DNA from: GWE2-51-13 sp041736705
Lineage (GTDB): Bacteria; Bacillota_I; Bacilli_A; Erysipelotrichales; Erysipelotrichaceae
Assembly (NCBI GenBank): GCA_041736705.1
Contig: JBGSTC010000002.1
Coordinates: forward strand, 1-55,137
Reading direction: 5' to 3'
DNA length: 55,137 nt
Below are positions 24,454-33,029 of the stretch, piece by piece (positions within the stretch are counted from its first letter, which is position 1; every line of letters starts with the position of its first letter). Made by a program: the position numbers and the translations under genes. The notes under the pieces are model-generated. The model had not been told where the DNA came from. It made no database searches and saw only the letters and a program-made list of their open reading frames with translations.

Positions 24454-24488
24454 ATACGCCAAAACAATCAATCCATACATCGTAAGAA

Positions 24489-24537
24489 AACCTCCGGTCG
24501 CAACGAACGGTTAACCCGATTGTTGAAGCCGGAGGTT
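24489..24537 (-). terminator. Long-stem terminator-like element A downstream of the MATE gene
   Basis: On the minus strand AACCTCCGG and CCGGAGGTT form a 9-bp stem closing about 31 nt, which itself holds the small palindrome CGGGTTAACCG. TTTTCTT follows. It lies about 60 nt past the MATE stop. Between stop and hairpin a second pair, GATCGG and CCGATC, can also form. It resembles the element at 32041. Confidence 0.6.
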
Positions 24538-24598
24538 GATCATCGATCGGAATTAAAAGACGTAATGCACCGATCAGGGGTGACCGAGTGTTATGACG

Positions 24599-25981
24599 CT
24601 AGATAACCTGGTGTCTCAACCATCGGCCGCTCTTGAACCGCAGCATACTGAACATGGCGCGGACACACCAGTCGACACCCATGGCAAGGGCGATGCCGAT
24701 GACACCCAGGTTCATCCAAATCCCGAACAAGTACGATAGCGAGACCCGTACGACGGCCGTCGCGAAAATCGAAACGTACATCGTGAAACGGACATCCCCG
24801 GCGGCTCGCAGGCCATTGGTGAACGGGGATGAAATGGGGAAAATCAGGGCGTTGAATAGATTGTGGATGAGAACCAGGATGAAGACAAGTCGTTTCGATT
24901 CATCCGAAAGATCAAACATCATCAGCATCAAAGGGGTAAGCGCCAGGATCAAGCCGTTCCACGCCACCGAACTGATCGTCGCGATCCGCAGGAGTTTGAC
25001 CATGTAGTACTTCGCCGCTTCACGATCCATTGCCCCGATGGTTTGACCAATGACGGTGATGAAGGCCGGACCGAAAGCGACCCCGATCAAAGCGGACATG
25101 GACCAAATACTTTGCGCGACCCCGTTGGCTGCGATCTGGCTGGTGCCAAAAAGAGCGGTGATGGCGCTAAGCGCCACTTTCGATACCTGGAACATCCCGT
25201 TTTCGATACTGTTGGGGATGGCGATTTTCAAAATACGCATCGTCATTTCCTTGTGCCAACGCAATATGTTTCTGAGTTTCAATCGAACTTCGTTGTTTTC
25301 CTTGAAACACAGATAGAAGATGACGATGGCTGCGATGAGTCTTGAAACGAATGTCGGCCAGGCGACGCCTGCGACGCCTGCCTTGAGTACGAAGACGCCG
25401 ATATAGTTGCCTACGATGTTGATTCCGTTCATCCATAGGGAAATATGCATGGTGGTTTTCGTTCTTCCCATGCTTCGAAACAATGCCGCTCCGCTATTGT
25501 AGATGGCCATTGCGGGGAACGTATAGGTCATGATTTCAAGATAGGTCACGCTCGCCTGCATGACTTCAGCTTCGACTTTGCCAAACAACCATGCCAGGAT
25601 CTGTTGGTTGAACACCAGGGTCAAACCCATCAAAACCAAGGAGGTGGCGAGGGAGATCATGACGAGTTGGCCGGCCGCCAAATCCCCGTTCTCTTGATCC
25701 TTCTTGCCGATCAACTGGCTTACGACGACCGCTCCGCCGGATGCCAAGGCGGTGAAGATGTAGATGAAGATCGTGATGAACATGTTCACCAAGGAGACGC
25801 CGGAAACAGCGGCTTCGCCGACATAGCTGACCATCAATGTGTCCGCGACGCCTACGAACATGACGAGGAATTGCTCGATGAAGAGCGGAAGAATCAAGGC
25901 AAGCAAAAAGGCGTTGTTGAACTTTTTACGATGTTCGGAAATCTGGAATCTAGGCTCGAACCATTTCAATAGTCTTGTCAT
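24599..25981 (-). CDS. MATE-family efflux transporter
   Basis: This 460-residue protein has 12 predicted membrane helices in two homologous halves. N-terminal features include PLFIEQFLVMFVGVADTLMV and a glycine/valine stretch GGAVVVSQLIGKKD typical of MatE proteins, which export drugs or metabolites using Na+ or H+. ATG 25981 follows AAGGAGATTCACCG. It lies downstream of, and in the same direction as, a LysR-type regulator but has its own strong promoter. Confidence 0.92.
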   Translation of the reverse strand: MTRLLKWFEPRFQISEHRKKFNNAFLLALILPLFIEQFLVMFVGVADTLMVSYVGEAAVSGVSLVNMFITIFIYIFTALASGGAVVVSQLIGKKDQENGDLAAGQLVMISLATSLVLMGLTLVFNQQILAWLFGKVEAEVMQASVTYLEIMTYTFPAMAIYNSGAALFRSMGRTKTTMHISLWMNGINIVGNYIGVFVLKAGVAGVAWPTFVSRLIAAIVIFYLCFKENNEVRLKLRNILRWHKEMTMRILKIAIPNSIENGMFQVSKVALSAITALFGTSQIAANGVAQSIWSMSALIGVAFGPAFITVIGQTIGAMDREAAKYYMVKLLRIATISSVAWNGLILALTPLMLMMFDLSDESKRLVFILVLIHNLFNALIFPISSPFTNGLRAAGDVRFTMYVSIFATAVVRVSLSYLFGIWMNLGVIGIALAMGVDWCVRAMFSMLRFKSGRWLRHQVI

Positions 25982-26005
25982 CGGTGAATCTCCTTGTACA
26001 TGACT

Positions 26006-26034
26006 AGTATAGATAGGAACCATTCCCATGTAAA
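26006..26034 (-). promoter_or_regulatory. Promoter of the MATE gene with a dyad in the spacer
   Basis: Minus-strand TTTACA (26034-26029) and TATACT (26011-26006) are 17 nt apart. The spacer contains the dyad GGAATGGTTCC (26026-26016), a possible operator. Confidence 0.72.
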
Positions 26035-26073
26035 ATACTTACTTTATATGCTTTACAATGCCTTTAAGGCATA

Positions 26074-26955
26074 TTAATCCGACACTTTCTCTTGGATGTA
26101 TTGTCGAAACAAGCGGGTCGCCGGATTATGGATCTGGTTTTTCTTCCATGCCAGTACATGTCCGGATGTTCGTTGTGGAAAGAGAGGGATGAATTTCATG
26201 GTTGGATCCGGCCGCATCTCGAACGCCCCTTGAACGATGAACGGATAACCGAATTTCCGTTTCACCATCAACAGCGTATTGGTCAAGAGCGTATGGGTGG
26301 CGACGATGTTGAGTTGCGCCTTGGGCACACCCAGCCAACTTTCCATCTCATCGGAAACGATCGAACGGCGCGAGATGATCAAGGGTAAATCCTTCAGTTC
26401 CTGAACCGTTACATGCGGGAGTTTGGCGAGAGGATGATCAACATTGACCACGATACCCCAGATCTCTTCGATCGGAAGTTTGATCGCGTCGTATTTCGCA
26501 GTTTCGATCGGTTCAAGCAGAATCGCCAGATCGATGCTTCCATGGTCGAGTTTCTCGCGAAGGTCGTCGCCGTTCCCGCTGACGATATCGAACAGTACCA
26601 TCGGACGATGTTCCGTAAACGAGATCATCTGTTCGACCAGAAATCGGGAGACGCTGGTTTCGACACAACCGATCGAGATGCTCCCCATGAGTTGTGTCTG
26701 CGATTCGGATAAATCACGCTGGGTCTTCGCCATCAAGCCCACCAATTCATTCGCCCGCTGTAAAAGCAAGGTACCGGCTTCGGTCAATAGGATCTGCCGT
26801 TTCCCGCGCAGAAACAGCGTTGTCTTTAATTCCGTCTCCAACTCTTTGAGCTGACGGCTCAATGTCGGCTGCGTGATATGCAGTTTATCCGCCGCTTTGG
26901 TGATGTTCCCCTCTTTGGCGACCATCAAGAAATATTCAAGGACGCGTAGTTCCAT
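26074..26955 (-). CDS. LysR-type transcriptional regulator
   Basis: This 293-residue regulator has an N-terminal winged helix-turn-helix (MELRVLEYFLMVAKEGNITK, then AADKLHITQPTLSRQLKELE, residues 1-60) and a C-terminal periplasmic-binding-like effector domain. ATG 26955 after GGAGGAAACC replaces a 16-residue upstream extension. It lies upstream of the MATE gene in the same direction, so it is a natural candidate for regulating that exporter. The inducer is unknown. Confidence 0.94.
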   Translation of the reverse strand: MELRVLEYFLMVAKEGNITKAADKLHITQPTLSRQLKELETELKTTLFLRGKRQILLTEAGTLLLQRANELVGLMAKTQRDLSESQTQLMGSISIGCVETSVSRFLVEQMISFTEHRPMVLFDIVSGNGDDLREKLDHGSIDLAILLEPIETAKYDAIKLPIEEIWGIVVNVDHPLAKLPHVTVQELKDLPLIISRRSIVSDEMESWLGVPKAQLNIVATHTLLTNTLLMVKRKFGYPFIVQGAFEMRPDPTMKFIPLFPQRTSGHVLAWKKNQIHNPATRLFRQYIQEKVSD

Positions 26956-27080
26956 GGTTTCCTCCAGTGCATAGGCTAGGAATGCTCTCTTTGATTTTAT
27001 CATGGAATGAACCGTACCTAAAGAATTCGTCGACCTCTTCGGTTCAATCCCTTTGTAGGATCCATCGCTAAGATGCTGAT

Positions 27081-27110
27081 TTTACACAACGTTTACTAAA
27101 GGCGTATACT
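27081..27110 (+). promoter_or_regulatory. Promoter of the 56-residue membrane protein
   Basis: TTTACA (27081-27086) and TATACT (27105-27110) are separated by 18 nt, 31 nt upstream of the start codon. Confidence 0.7.
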
Positions 27111-27140
27111 GGAGATGAAGAATACGAAAAGGAGGCGCCC

Positions 27141-27311
27141 ATGAAACGCGCGACGATCGTTTGGATCTGGATCGCATTGACGATTCTGTCGGTTCTGCTG
27201 GCGGTCTATGTCCTTGGGGATGTATTGACCGCATTGATCGCATCGGTCTTCATCGTCTTGCTCTCCTATGCATTGTTTCGATGGCTGTGCAAAGTCGAAC
27301 CGCTAGAATAG
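27141..27311 (+). CDS. Small two-helix membrane protein (56 aa)
   Basis: The reading frame encodes 56 residues with two hydrophobic helices (about 5-25 and 28-46), a short central GD turn and a charged tail CKVEPLE. No family is recognised. It is supported by a complete expression unit: promoter at 27081-27110, a strong AAAAGGAGGCGCCC ribosome binding site and a GAAA-tetraloop terminator starting 2 nt after the stop. Confidence 0.8.
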   Translation: MKRATIVWIWIALTILSVLLAVYVLGDVLTALIASVFIVLLSYALFRWLCKVEPLE

Positions 27312-27312
27312 G

Positions 27313-27334
27313 AAATGCCGGGAAACCGGCATTT
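27313..27334. terminator. Bidirectional GAAA-tetraloop terminator
   Basis: AAATGCCGG, GAAA and CCGGCATTT form a perfect 9-bp stem. T-rich sequence follows on the plus strand, and the hairpin touches the stop of the convergent gene. Confidence 0.85.
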
Positions 27335-28191
27335 CATTTTAGGATCAGGATCGATTCGTAGATGATCAAGATGAAGCCCAGCGCGGCGCTGTTCAGATTC
27401 GCCACGACCGCATAAAGGATATATTTCTTGTTCTCTCCGTCCTTCAGTAAGCATCGGTATGCGATCGTTTCGATGATCAGGATCGCGATTTCAACCGGGA
27501 TCAAGAGAATAAAGGCACTGAGGATCCCCAACTTTAGTAAAGCCGTCCCCGCGATGGCACTCATGAATAATTGAGTGGTCAGATTGACGACGAGGATCGT
27601 TTTCAGGTTACGCTTGGTCCAAAGTTTCATCAAGTAGAGGATCAACGCTTCAAGAAGCAAGGTGGGGATGAAGGTCAGGGAGAACTGCGACAGGTAAGCG
27701 GAAACGATGCTCTGTGCGACCACGCTACCGCTAGACATGTCATACGTAATCGTCGTTTGAAAGAGGAAGGTATGGATTTCATCGCTCACCTGGATCAACC
27801 CGCCCTTGGTGACGAGGATGATCTTGAAATCATTGGGTACCCCCATGTAGGAGAATGAATGGACGTACGACTTCCCTTCCGGGTTCCCGGTGAGTTTCCC
27901 AAACAACGGAACGTTCTTCGTCCCGTGGGTCAAGGCGGGATACCATCCGTTGATTTCCTGTGATGATAGCAGCTCAAGCATGTTTTTGTCATAGTTCTGA
28001 CGGTCTTCCCCCAAGTTATCGAAATCACCTTCCTCTCGAATCAAAAGGTCAAGATAATAGGCGTCGTCCGAGGGGTTTTTGACGATGATTTTCAAGGAAG
28101 GTTTGGGACCCATGTCCGCATTGACAGGGAAAAGCGTTGCATAGAAAAGAAGAAGCAAGGTCACGATGAAGATCGTCCGCAGCCCTTTCAT
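27334..28191 (-). CDS. Exported/membrane protein of unknown function (DMGPKPS-type)
   Basis: This 285-residue protein has an N-terminal signal or anchor (residues 5-23), then ADMGPKPSLKIIVKNP and an extracytoplasmic domain of about 150 residues. Four C-terminal membrane helices follow (about 165-285). A DMGPKPS start after the signal recurs in hypothetical proteins of Bacillota, but no function is known to me. ATG 28191 is one base past the stop of the gene upstream, so the pair is translationally coupled. Confidence 0.78.
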   Translation of the reverse strand: MKGLRTIFIVTLLLLFYATLFPVNADMGPKPSLKIIVKNPSDDAYYLDLLIREEGDFDNLGEDRQNYDKNMLELLSSQEINGWYPALTHGTKNVPLFGKLTGNPEGKSYVHSFSYMGVPNDFKIILVTKGGLIQVSDEIHTFLFQTTITYDMSSGSVVAQSIVSAYLSQFSLTFIPTLLLEALILYLMKLWTKRNLKTILVVNLTTQLFMSAIAGTALLKLGILSAFILLIPVEIAILIIETIAYRCLLKDGENKKYILYAVVANLNSAALGFILIIYESILILK

Positions 28192-28192
28192 G

Positions 28193-28537
28193 TCAATCCC
28201 GTTTCCTGAATCCGCGCTCCGCCAGCATCTTCCCCAAGGAGTAGGCGAAATCTTCTTCGCTTCCCCAACTGAAATTGAAGATCGCACCGCGACCGCCGCC
28301 CGATCCGATCAGATCGACACATACTTCTTGGTTTTCCAAATAGACCAAGACACTTAAACTGACCCGGTTCTCGACGCGCATGAAGTACTTTTCAAACACC
28401 AACATGCATACGTTTCGATCCGCGTTCCATGCTTCGTCCACGAAGGTGACACTGATCCCGGTCGAAGGAAAACCGATCTTGATCAGGTCGACTGTCGAGT
28501 GAACGGTTCCTTCTCCATAATATCTCTGATTGGCCAT
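28193..28537 (-). CDS. Hypothetical cytoplasmic protein (114 aa)
   Basis: This 114-residue mixed alpha/beta protein has no signal peptide. Visible features are TGISVTFVDEAW, a hydrophobic core strand SLSVLVYLEN, the glycine-rich GSGGGRG and a helical C terminus EEDFAYSLGKMLAERGF. No family can be named with confidence. ATG 28537 sits after AAGAGGTGGATGT. It is the first gene of a two-gene unit with the DMGPKPS-type membrane protein. Confidence 0.72.
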   Translation of the reverse strand: MANQRYYGEGTVHSTVDLIKIGFPSTGISVTFVDEAWNADRNVCMLVFEKYFMRVENRVSLSVLVYLENQEVCVDLIGSGGGRGAIFNFSWGSEEDFAYSLGKMLAERGFRKRD

Positions 28538-28684
28538 ACATCCACCTCTTGATTCTAGGATATCATGTTTCCACATCATTACAATCATTTTCAGAAATAT
28601 GAAAACAGGATGAATAGTTTACATTCACTCTATCCGTTTTCGCCTTCATAGCGTAAAATAAGAGCAGAAAGAAACGGGGCTCCC

Positions 28685-29875
28685 ATGGACATTAAATTCT
28701 CAAAAAGCATCGGTAACGTCAAAAAATCCTTCATCCGGGAAATCTTCAAAGTACTGGACCAACCGGATATGATTTCATTGTCGGGCGGATTCCCGAATCC
28801 CGATTCCTTTCCGATCGAAGAGATCGCGGAGGCGACGAAAAAGGTGCTGGACTTTGATGGTCGGCATGCCCTGCAATACTCGGCGACCGAAGGATACGTC
28901 CCGTTGCGCAAGTACATCAGCGAACGGTACAAGAAACGTTTCGGTTTGGACATCCCTCACGAGCAGATTCTGATCACCAACGGTTCCCAGCAAGCCCTCG
29001 ATTTATTGGCGCGGGTCTTGATCGACAACGGGGACGACGTGATCGTCGAATACCCTTCCTATCTGGGGGCGCTCCAATCGATGTCCTTCTATCTGCCGAC
29101 CTTCCATGAAGTAAGGTTATTGGAAGCCGGGGTGGATTTGGCGATGCTTGAGGAAATGCTGAAGAACCACCGGCCTAAGTTCTTCTATACGGTGCCGAAT
29201 TTCCAGAACCCGACCGGATTGACCTATACGAAAGAGAACCGCATCGAAGTGGCGCGTTTGATCGAAAAGTACGAATGCCTGTTGATCGAAGACGACCCCT
29301 ACAGCGAGCTTCGCTTCTATGGGGAAGAAGTCATGCCGATCAAATCTTATTTAGGTGAGAGAGGCATCCTCTTGGGGTCGTTCTCCAAGGTCGTCTCCCC
29401 TGGGATGCGGTTGGGTTGGGTCGTGGCCTGCCCTGAAATCATGGATAAACTGATCACGGCGAAACAAGCGACCGACCTGCATACCAACGTCTTCGCCCAA
29501 CGCGTCGTCTACCAATACCTGAAAGACAACGACCTCGATGCGCACATCGCCACGATCAAGGCCATGTACCGCAGACAACGCGACTGCATGGTGACGATGA
29601 TCGAACGCTATTTCCCCCAAGGCGTCAGCGTCACGAAACCCGAAGGCGGGATGTTCATGTGGGCGACCTTACCGGAGGGGATTTCATCGATGAAACTCAT
29701 CGACCAGGCCATCGCCAACAAGATCGTTTTCGTCCCCGGGGACCCTTTCTATGTCAACCGGACCGACGCGAACACCCTGCGTTTGAACTATACCAACTCC
29801 AACGAAACCGAAATCGAAGAAGCGATCAAACGTTTGGGAAGAGTCATCCAAGACGCGATCGACGCAAAAAAATAA
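28685..29875 (+). CDS. PLP aminotransferase of the 2-aminoadipate/MocR-like class
   Basis: This 396-residue fold-type I aminotransferase lacks the DNA-binding domain of MocR regulators but matches their catalytic half. It has SLSGGFPNPDSFP, LQYSATEGYVPLR, PNFQNPTGLT and PLP Lys235 in GSFSKVVSPGMRLGW. Related enzymes transaminate 2-aminoadipate, aromatic or branched-chain amino acids. The substrate is not assignable by eye. It is monocistronic, ending in a strong terminator shared with the convergent proA. Confidence 0.9.
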   Translation: MDIKFSKSIGNVKKSFIREIFKVLDQPDMISLSGGFPNPDSFPIEEIAEATKKVLDFDGRHALQYSATEGYVPLRKYISERYKKRFGLDIPHEQILITNGSQQALDLLARVLIDNGDDVIVEYPSYLGALQSMSFYLPTFHEVRLLEAGVDLAMLEEMLKNHRPKFFYTVPNFQNPTGLTYTKENRIEVARLIEKYECLLIEDDPYSELRFYGEEVMPIKSYLGERGILLGSFSKVVSPGMRLGWVVACPEIMDKLITAKQATDLHTNVFAQRVVYQYLKDNDLDAHIATIKAMYRRQRDCMVTMIERYFPQGVSVTKPEGGMFMWATLPEGISSMKLIDQAIANKIVFVPGDPFYVNRTDANTLRLNYTNSNETEIEEAIKRLGRVIQDAIDAKK

Positions 29876-29898
29876 CTCTGCAAGCGCAGAGTTTTTTT
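29874..29898. terminator. Bidirectional terminator between the aminotransferase and proA
   Basis: AACTCTGC, AAGC and GCAGAGTT form an 8-bp stem followed by five T; it starts at the aminotransferase stop and ends at the proA stop. Confidence 0.9.
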
Positions 29899-31141
29899 AT
29901 CGGATTTGTCCATTCCCTTCGATGATGTATTTGATGGAGGTCAGTTCTTTTAGCCCCATCGGTCCCCTTGCATGGAGTTTCTGCGTACTGATTCCGATTT
30001 CCGCCCCGAATCCGAACTCGAACCCGTCGGTGAACCGTGTCGATGCGTTGACATAGACGGCAGCCGCATCGATTTCATCCTGGAATCGCTTCGCTTTCTT
30101 CGCATCGCTTGTGACGATGGCTTCCGAATGCTTGGTTCCGTAATGTTGGATATGTGAGATCGCTTCATCGATCCCTGAAACCACTTTGACGGATAAGATG
30201 AGATCCAGGTATTCCTGACCCCAATCCTTTTCGTTGGCCGCTTTGATCATCGGCAAGATTTCAAGCGTCGACGCGCATCCGCGCAGTTCGACTTTTTCTT
30301 CTTTGAGGATCGGATACACTTTCAAGAGGAACTCACTGGCGATTTTCTTGTCCACCAAAAGACTCTCGGCGGCGTTGCAGACCCCGGGACGGTTGGTTTT
30401 CGCATTGACCAGGATCGACGCCGCCATCTTCAGGTCGGCGCTCTCTTCCACATAGATATGGCAATTGCCGACCCCGGTCTCGATGACCGGTACGGTCGCA
30501 TTTTCGACGACCGCTTTGATCAAGCCCGCACCACCGCGCGGAATCAAGACGTCGAGGTAGGCATTGGCTTTCATCATTTCGGTCGCGATGCTGCGGTCCG
30601 TGTTTTCGATCAACTGGATCGCATGGGGGATGAATTTGATCGAATCCAAGGCTTCTTCCATGATGCGGAGAAGCGATTTGTTCGTGTGGAGCGCTTCGCT
30701 CCCACCCCTCAGGATCACGGCGTTCCCCGCTTTCAAACACAGTCCCGCCGCATCCACCGTGACGTTCGGACGGGCTTCGTAGATGATCCCGATGACCCCT
30801 AAAGGTACCCGGACTTTACGGATTTTCAACCCGTTGGGACGCTCGATCACTTCCAGCACTTCCCCGACCGGGTCGTTGAGTTTCGCGATTTGAATCAATC
30901 CTTCCGCCATATCCGAGATTCGAGCAGGGGTGAGCGTCAAACGGTCCAATAAAGCGCCGCTGATGCCTTTCTCCTTGGCCTCGACGATGTCGATGCCGTT
31001 GGCACGTAAGATCTCGTCGGTGTGTTTCACCAACGAGCGCGCGATTGCCTGAAGCGCGCCGTCTTTATCCTTCGTATCGGTTAATGCCAATCTCAGCGCG
31101 GCTTCTTTCGCCAGGCTCCCTTTGACTTTGATTTCACTCAT
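29897..31141 (-). CDS. proA: Gamma-glutamyl phosphate reductase
   Basis: This 414-residue enzyme catalyses the second step of proline synthesis, NADPH reduction of glutamyl-5-phosphate to the semialdehyde. The aldehyde-dehydrogenase-fold catalytic cysteine is in TNRPGVCNAAES, and LRGGSEALHTN, IPRGGAGLI and EFGFGAEIGIST are conserved. ATG 31141 overlaps the proB stop by 4 nt with AAAGGAAGAAAGCG upstream. No proC lies in the window. Confidence 0.97.
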   Translation of the reverse strand: MSEIKVKGSLAKEAALRLALTDTKDKDGALQAIARSLVKHTDEILRANGIDIVEAKEKGISGALLDRLTLTPARISDMAEGLIQIAKLNDPVGEVLEVIERPNGLKIRKVRVPLGVIGIIYEARPNVTVDAAGLCLKAGNAVILRGGSEALHTNKSLLRIMEEALDSIKFIPHAIQLIENTDRSIATEMMKANAYLDVLIPRGGAGLIKAVVENATVPVIETGVGNCHIYVEESADLKMAASILVNAKTNRPGVCNAAESLLVDKKIASEFLLKVYPILKEEKVELRGCASTLEILPMIKAANEKDWGQEYLDLILSVKVVSGIDEAISHIQHYGTKHSEAIVTSDAKKAKRFQDEIDAAAVYVNASTRFTDGFEFGFGAEIGISTQKLHARGPMGLKELTSIKYIIEGNGQIR

Positions 31142-31956
31142 CGCTTTCTTCCTTTCCCCAAAAACAAGGTTCCGCAGTTTTCACCCGCAAGGATCTCCAA
31201 GAGGATACGCGGGTCTTTCCCGGTCGCCAGGACCATGTCCACCGAGGCGTCGTTGGCGATCTTCGCCGCATGAAGCTTGGTGATCATACCGCCCGTCCCG
31301 CGTGAGGATCCCGCCCCGCCCGCCTTCATTTCGATTTCGGGGGTGACTTCCTCGACGATGTCGATCTTCTTCGCCTGCGGGTCTTTGCGCGGATCCGCGT
31401 CGTAGAACCCGTCGATGTCCGAGAGGATGATCAACAGGTCGGCGTGAAGAAGCTTGGCGACGATCGCGGACAAGGTGTCGTTGTCGCCGAAGATACGGTT
31501 CTCGCCGGACTCGATTTCATCCGTCGCGACCGAGTCGTTCTCGTTGACGATGGGGAGGATCCCCTTCTCCAACAGACTCTCGAAGGTATTGATGACGTTG
31601 GTGCGCATATGGCTCTCTTCGACGACGTCGCGGGTCAAGAGGATTTGCCCGACGATGTGGCCGTACTCGGCGAAGAACTTACTGTAGAGGTGCATCAGTT
31701 CGCATTGTCCGACCGCGGCGACCGCTTGTTTCTCGCGAACCGTCTTGGGCCTTTCGTCCAGTTTCAGTTTACCGACGCCGACGCCGATCGCACCGGAGGT
31801 GACCAGGACCACTTCCTTGCCTTGGTTCATCAAATCGCATAGAATCTGCGCAAGTTTCTCCATGCGGGTGAAGTTGGTTTTCCCGTTTTCATACGTCAAG
31901 GTCGAGGTTCCGACTTTGACGACGATCCGTTTGCTTTCTTGTATCAAATGACGCAT
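31138..31956 (-). CDS. proB: Glutamate 5-kinase without PUA domain
   Basis: This 272-residue amino-acid kinase phosphorylates glutamate as the first step of proline synthesis. It has RIVVKVGTSTLT, VTSGAIGVGVGKL, IVNENDSVA, FGDNDTLSA and GTGGMITKLHAA. Many bacterial ProB proteins are about 365 residues with a C-terminal PUA domain. Here the chain ends at the kinase fold, as in several short forms. ATG 31956, behind GAGGTGTCAATC, replaces the GTG 9 nt upstream. It is translationally coupled to proA. Confidence 0.96.
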   Translation of the reverse strand: MRHLIQESKRIVVKVGTSTLTYENGKTNFTRMEKLAQILCDLMNQGKEVVLVTSGAIGVGVGKLKLDERPKTVREKQAVAAVGQCELMHLYSKFFAEYGHIVGQILLTRDVVEESHMRTNVINTFESLLEKGILPIVNENDSVATDEIESGENRIFGDNDTLSAIVAKLLHADLLIILSDIDGFYDADPRKDPQAKKIDIVEEVTPEIEMKAGGAGSSRGTGGMITKLHAAKIANDASVDMVLATGKDPRILLEILAGENCGTLFLGKGRKR

Positions 31957-31986
31957 GATTGACACCTCGTTTGTTTATTGTGATGT

Positions 31987-31992
31987 ATTATA
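31987..31992 (-). promoter_or_regulatory. Promoter -10 of proBA
   Basis: A perfect TATAAT on the minus strand lies 30 nt upstream of proB. The -35 at 17 nt (TGGAAC) is weak. No T-box or proline leader is visible. Confidence 0.5.
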
Positions 31993-32035
31993 CACCGAAT
32001 CGGGACGATGTTCCATCCTAATTTCAAGTGGTATA

Positions 32036-32097
32036 GAAAAGCCTCGACCGTAAATGCGGATTCCAGAAAAGAAGGAACCGGATTTCAAGGCCGAGGC
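32036..32097 (-). terminator. Long-stem terminator-like element B downstream of the oxidoreductase gene
   Basis: On the minus strand GCCTCG and CGAGGC close a 45-nt loop with an internal stem CGGTTCC / GGAATCCG, and TTTTC follows. It lies directly past the stop at 32102. Its order of blocks resembles element A at 24489. Confidence 0.6.
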
Positions 32098-32101
32098 GGG
32101 T

Positions 32102-33013
32102 TCATGGACGTTTGTTTTCGATGGCGATCACGATCTGTTCGCAGATTTCATGGGTCTTCAGCGAGTCTCTGAGCGGGATCGGCAGGGGTTCGTGGTTCTT
32201 GATCGCCTTAAGGAAAGCGTCGATCAGATCTTCGAAACCGCGTTTATGCAAGGTGGATTCCCAGTCCTTCTGTGCGTCGATCGTATGGACGCCATGTTCA
32301 TAGGACTCGAAGGAAGAAAGGTTGCGTAGGATGGATTTACGGTGGGTGTGGAAGACTTCGACGATTTCTTCGGTCACGCCGTTCTCATAATCCATGATGC
32401 AGATGCCATGGTTGACGGGTGTGCTCAATACGATCGTGATGGACACCAGTTTCCCTTCCCTGAGTTTCGGGAAAACGGCGACTTCAGTGACCTCGCTTTG
32501 AAGGAGATAGCGCGTCGTGTCGATGACATGCACGAAATCCTCGACGATGAAGCGGCGGATCATATCAGGTTTCAGATAGCGGTTCTTTTGGTAGAGCACC
32601 CGTTCAGGTACACCCAAATCATGCACCTTCTTAACCAGCGGCACGAACCGGCGGTTGAATCCGGTCATCATCGGGACCTTGCATTCTTCGCTCAGCAACA
32701 CCAAGGATTTCGATGTTTCGTAGTGCATCGTCATCGGTTTGTCGATGTGGACGGGAACCCCCGCCTTTAGAAACGTCTCGACCAAGGCTTCATGCGCATC
32801 CGTCGCAGCGGTGATGAACACGGCGTCGATGCCTTCTGCGATGAGGTCGTTGACATCGAGATATCCCTTGGCAATGTGATATTTTTCCATGACCTCCCGC
32901 AACGTCGACGGATTCCGTGTACACGGGATCAGTTCGATTTCTTCCCGTGCGCAAAGGATCGGCAAGTACGCTTTCTTCGCGATGTCTCCCAATCCGACAA
33001 TTCCGATTTTCAT
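32102..33013 (-). CDS. Gfo/Idh/MocA-family oxidoreductase
   Basis: This 303-residue protein has an N-terminal Rossmann domain opening KIGIVGLGDIAKKAYLP and the catalytic lysine motif VHIDKPMT, a variant of EKP. The C-terminal domain carries VEDFVHVIDTTRYLL. The family oxidises or reduces sugars and related compounds with NAD(P). The substrate is unknown. ATG 33013 follows AAAGGAGATTCAAA. It is 16 nt downstream of the lipase-like gene, so the two form an operon. Confidence 0.9.
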   Translation of the reverse strand: MKIGIVGLGDIAKKAYLPILCAREEIELIPCTRNPSTLREVMEKYHIAKGYLDVNDLIAEGIDAVFITAATDAHEALVETFLKAGVPVHIDKPMTMHYETSKSLVLLSEECKVPMMTGFNRRFVPLVKKVHDLGVPERVLYQKNRYLKPDMIRRFIVEDFVHVIDTTRYLLQSEVTEVAVFPKLREGKLVSITIVLSTPVNHGICIMDYENGVTEEIVEVFHTHRKSILRNLSSFESYEHGVHTIDAQKDWESTLHKRGFEDLIDAFLKAIKNHEPLPIPLRDSLKTHEICEQIVIAIENKRP

Positions 33014-33029
33014 TTTGAATCTCCTTTGG

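Noticed and set aside
24454..24606. Small plus-strand reading frame after the NfrA-like gene
   Set aside because: It has no ribosome binding site, crosses a clear terminator and covers RNA stem elements.
31957..32035. T-box or proline-responsive leader before proB
   Set aside because: The spacer is too short and the T-box signature and a leader peptide are missing.
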